Part shown: positions 62,176-64,000 of the stretch, one piece after another
Position numbering within the stretch: the stretch's first letter is position 1
Layout of the letters: each line of letters begins with the position of its first letter
DNA from: Solimonas sp036405815
GTDB lineage: Bacteria; Pseudomonadota; Gammaproteobacteria; Nevskiales; Nevskiaceae
Direction of reading: 5' to 3'
Assembly (NCBI GenBank): GCA_036405815.1
Contig: DASWWX010000044.1
Location: 3,336-67,335 of the forward strand
Length of the DNA: 64,000 bases
Translations under genes and position numbers: made by a program
Notes under the pieces: generated by a model
The model's input: only the letters and a program-made list of their open reading frames with translations
Databases searched by the model: none
Told to the model about the DNA's origin: nothing

Positions 62176-63432
62176 TCAAGGATTGTAGCCGGCGCCGTCG
62201 ACGCGGCCCGGATCGATGCCGTCGCGCGCGGCGATGCGCCGCCAGTGACGCGGTAACGGCGAGGCCGGCAGCTTTGCCGCCGATTCCCACAGCACCTTGT
62301 GCCAGGCTGCCACCAGGCGGTCGGCGCGCGCCACGGCATCGGCCGTCGGCTGCGGCGACGACAACAGCTCGAAAGCCTGACGCTCCACCTGGTCGCGGGT
62401 CACACGTAGACGGTCCCGCAGGCCGGCATCGGCCAGCGCGCGACGGTGCAGCCATTCGTGACGTCGCCACAACGGCGCCTCGACCTCCCGCGCCGACGGC
62501 GTCAGCACCGAGCCAGCGCCGCTGAAACCCGCCGGCCGGAAGATCGACAGGCAGGGTGCCGACGTGCCCGTGAACCAGGCATTTACGCCATTCGGCGACA
62601 GCCGCACGATCATCGAGCCAGTGGTCTGGTGGCGACGGATGAAACCGGCGGCATGCATGCAGACGTCGCCGTTGCTGCCGCGCAGCGGATCGTCGGCCGC
62701 GTGCCCATGCCGTCGCAGTTGCGCGGCAAAGTGCGCAAAGCTCGGCTGCACCGCGCTGCCCAGCCCCGACAAGGCCAGCCGGCGACGCTGTGCCGCACCG
62801 GCGAAATGCGGCATCAGTCGCGTACCGAAGCGTCGCGAAAAATCGGGGCGCGCAGACAGATCGGCGGAGGCGAGCGGGTAATCGCTGGTCAGCGTCAGGC
62901 GATTGGAGATCGCCGCCGCGCGTTCGACGCGTCGCGCTGCCCAGGACCGCCCGCTGGTCTCCAGCACCCAGGCTTCGCGTGGATCGGCAACGAGAAAGCT
63001 GTTGTCGTAACAGAAGCCGCGGTCCGAGAATCCAGCCGGCCCGCCCTGCCCGTGCGCCTCCAGCAGTTCGGCGATGACCTGCACCGCGCGCGCGGCCGTA
63101 TCGGCCCGCTCCAGACCCAAGCGCACCAGGTCCATGCCCAGCAGCGCCGGTGTCAGCGTCGCCTGTCGCGAGAAGATCGCCTCGTTGCCGATCGCCACGC
63201 CCTGGTCGTTGACGCCCATCTCCGCGCCCCAGCACCAGGCCGGCTTGGACAGGATCACGGCATGGCGATCCCGCACCTGCGTGATGTCGAGATAGGTCGT
63301 GCGCAGACGCGGCTGCGGATCGCCGCGCACGGCGTCGAGACGCACCACCGGCTGCGGTTCCGAGGGCTCGCGGTCCGAGTTCTTCGCAAACCACACCGCG
63401 TCGTCACCAATCAGAACCTGGGTATCGCACAT
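62176..63432 (-). CDS. Peptidase C69 / secernin-like Ntn hydrolase
   Basis: 418-aa protein. After Met removal the nucleophile would be Cys2 (CDTQVLIGDDAVWFAKNSDREPSEPQ). KNSDR, AVILSKPAWCWGAEMGVNDQGVAIGNEAIFS and FLVADPREAWVLET are typical of the dipeptidase/secernin family. Cytoplasmic, no signal. Probable dipeptidase, although activity for secernin-type members is poorly established. Divergent from selO with 29 bases between starts. Confidence 0.85.
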   Translation of the reverse strand: MCDTQVLIGDDAVWFAKNSDREPSEPQPVVRLDAVRGDPQPRLRTTYLDITQVRDRHAVILSKPAWCWGAEMGVNDQGVAIGNEAIFSRQATLTPALLGMDLVRLGLERADTAARAVQVIAELLEAHGQGGPAGFSDRGFCYDNSFLVADPREAWVLETSGRSWAARRVERAAAISNRLTLTSDYPLASADLSARPDFSRRFGTRLMPHFAGAAQRRRLALSGLGSAVQPSFAHFAAQLRRHGHAADDPLRGSNGDVCMHAAGFIRRHQTTGSMIVRLSPNGVNAWFTGTSAPCLSIFRPAGFSGAGSVLTPSAREVEAPLWRRHEWLHRRALADAGLRDRLRVTRDQVERQAFELLSSPQPTADAVARADRLVAAWHKVLWESAAKLPASPLPRHWRRIAARDGIDPGRVDGAGYNP

Positions 63433-63461
63433 GCGGGCAGTCTATTAGAGTCGCGGACGCC

Positions 63462-64000
63462 ATGAGTCTGACGCTCGACACCCTGCGGCTGGACAACCGC
63501 TACGCCGCGCTCGGCGCGACCTTCGGCAGTCGCGTCGCGCCAACGCCCCTGCGCAATCCGCGCCTGCTGCACGCCAATGCGGCGCTTGCCGCCGACATCG
63601 GCCTGGACCCGCGCGAGCTGAAGCAACCGGCATTTACCGCCATCTTCTCCGGCAACGCACCGCTGCCGGGTGGCGCGCCGCTAGCGATGCTGTACGCCGG
63701 CCACCAGTTCGGCGTCTGGGTGCCGCAACTCGGTGACGGCCGCGCGCTCCTGCTCGGCCAATTGCGCGATGCACAGAACCGCAGCTGGGACCTGCAGCTG
63801 AAAGGCGCAGGGCCGACGCCTTATTCCCGACACGCCGACGGTCGTGCCGTGATCCGCTCCAGCGTGCGCGAGTATCTCGCCGGCGAGGCCCTGCATCACC
63901 TCGGCATCCCGACCACGCGCGCCTTGAGCCTGATCGTCGCCGACGATCCGGTGCGTCGCGAGACGATGGAACGCGCCGCCGTGATCTGCCGCGTCGCGCC
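63462..64000 (+). CDS. selO: Protein adenylyltransferase SelO, 5' part
   Basis: The first 179 codons of a gene running off the window. LRLDNRYAALGATFGSRVAPTPL, YAGHQFGVWVPQLGDGRALLLGQL, LQLKGAGPTPYSRHADGRAVIRSSVREYLAGEAL are diagnostic of the SelO/YdiU (UPF0061) pseudokinase family, which transfers AMP onto protein Ser/Thr/Tyr and is linked to redox stress. ATG 63462 gives the expected N-terminus. The typical C-terminal selenocysteine/Cys cannot be seen. Confidence 0.94.
   Translation, partial: MSLTLDTLRLDNRYAALGATFGSRVAPTPLRNPRLLHANAALAADIGLDPRELKQPAFTAIFSGNAPLPGGAPLAMLYAGHQFGVWVPQLGDGRALLLGQLRDAQNRSWDLQLKGAGPTPYSRHADGRAVIRSSVREYLAGEALHHLGIPTTRALSLIVADDPVRRETMERAAVICRVA

Overview
The window is 64 kb of a high-GC, densely packed gammaproteobacterial chromosome. 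Gene content and order (murJ-ribF-ileS-lspA-ispH beside a fimT/pilV/pilW/pilX/pilY1/pilE minor-pilin operon, greB, an ObgE/ProB block, and Xanthomonadales-style TonB receptors) point to the Xanthomonadales/Nevskiales (Solimonadaceae-like) part of the class. That placement is inference from gene content. No rRNA, insertion sequence, prophage or CRISPR array was seen.

Layout. 1-5 kb: the 3' end of rnk, a phosphoethanolamine-transferase-like sulfatase-fold enzyme, and a divergent TetR regulator/flavin amine oxidase pair sharing a 35-bp gap that holds a perfect 16-bp palindrome. 4.5-23.9 kb: a long minus-strand accessory block. Read 5' to 3' on the minus strand it is: LysR regulator; PQQ alcohol dehydrogenase plus HbpS/GlcG-like protein; then TonB receptor, penicillin-acylase-type Ntn hydrolase, ABC ATPase, ABC permease/M1 peptidase fusion, 2,2-dialkylglycine decarboxylase (dgdA), LysE exporter, CocE/S15 hydrolase, POT peptide transporter and a small LuxR-type protein. 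24-27 kb: a serine hydrolase, tRNA-Arg, a degenerate histidine kinase with a NarL-type response regulator, and tRNA-Thr. 27.5-35.3 kb: type IV minor pilins with a very large PilY1. 35.4-43.2 kb: housekeeping genes thiO, ispH, lspA, ileS, ribF, murJ. 43.3-51.2 kb: rpsT, a second TonB receptor, tRNA-Pro, ispB, rplU, rpmA, obgE, proB. 51.3-64 kb: a lipoprotein, greB, an SDR, an RND transporter with a cyclic-nucleotide-binding tail, a LolA-like protein, a cyclase/AAA/TPR protein, a ketopantoate-reductase-like protein, a GNAT, a tiny membrane protein, a C69 peptidase and the 5' end of selO.

Most interesting system. The PQQ-dehydrogenase gene and the TonB receptor gene are each preceded by the same promoter architecture. 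A LysR-type dyad (14-bp core, 13 of 14 identical) sits exactly 18 bp from an identical 9-bp element, and both transcripts have leaders of about 85 nt. This ties the lysR gene, the dehydrogenase pair and an eight-gene operon into one probable regulon. Its enzymes match the three chemical hallmarks of fungal peptaibols: an N-acyl cap (acylase), alpha-aminoisobutyrate (DgdA) and a C-terminal amino alcohol (PQQ alcohol dehydrogenase). Outer-membrane uptake, peptidases and an oligopeptide importer complete the route. I propose a peptaibol (or related Aib-peptide) catabolic regulon. This is inference, but each component is visible in the sequence.

Second system. At 53.5-60.3 kb a nucleotide-cyclase-domain protein, a LolA-like periplasmic protein and an RND transporter carrying an intact cyclic-nucleotide-binding cassette lie in a row, suggesting a cNMP-gated lipid or lipoprotein exporter. 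Also notable are a PilY1 with a thrombospondin-repeat-like Trp/Arg ladder between two duplicated modules, an ObgE with a histone-like basic tail, and a histidine kinase whose phospho-accepting His is replaced by Arg.
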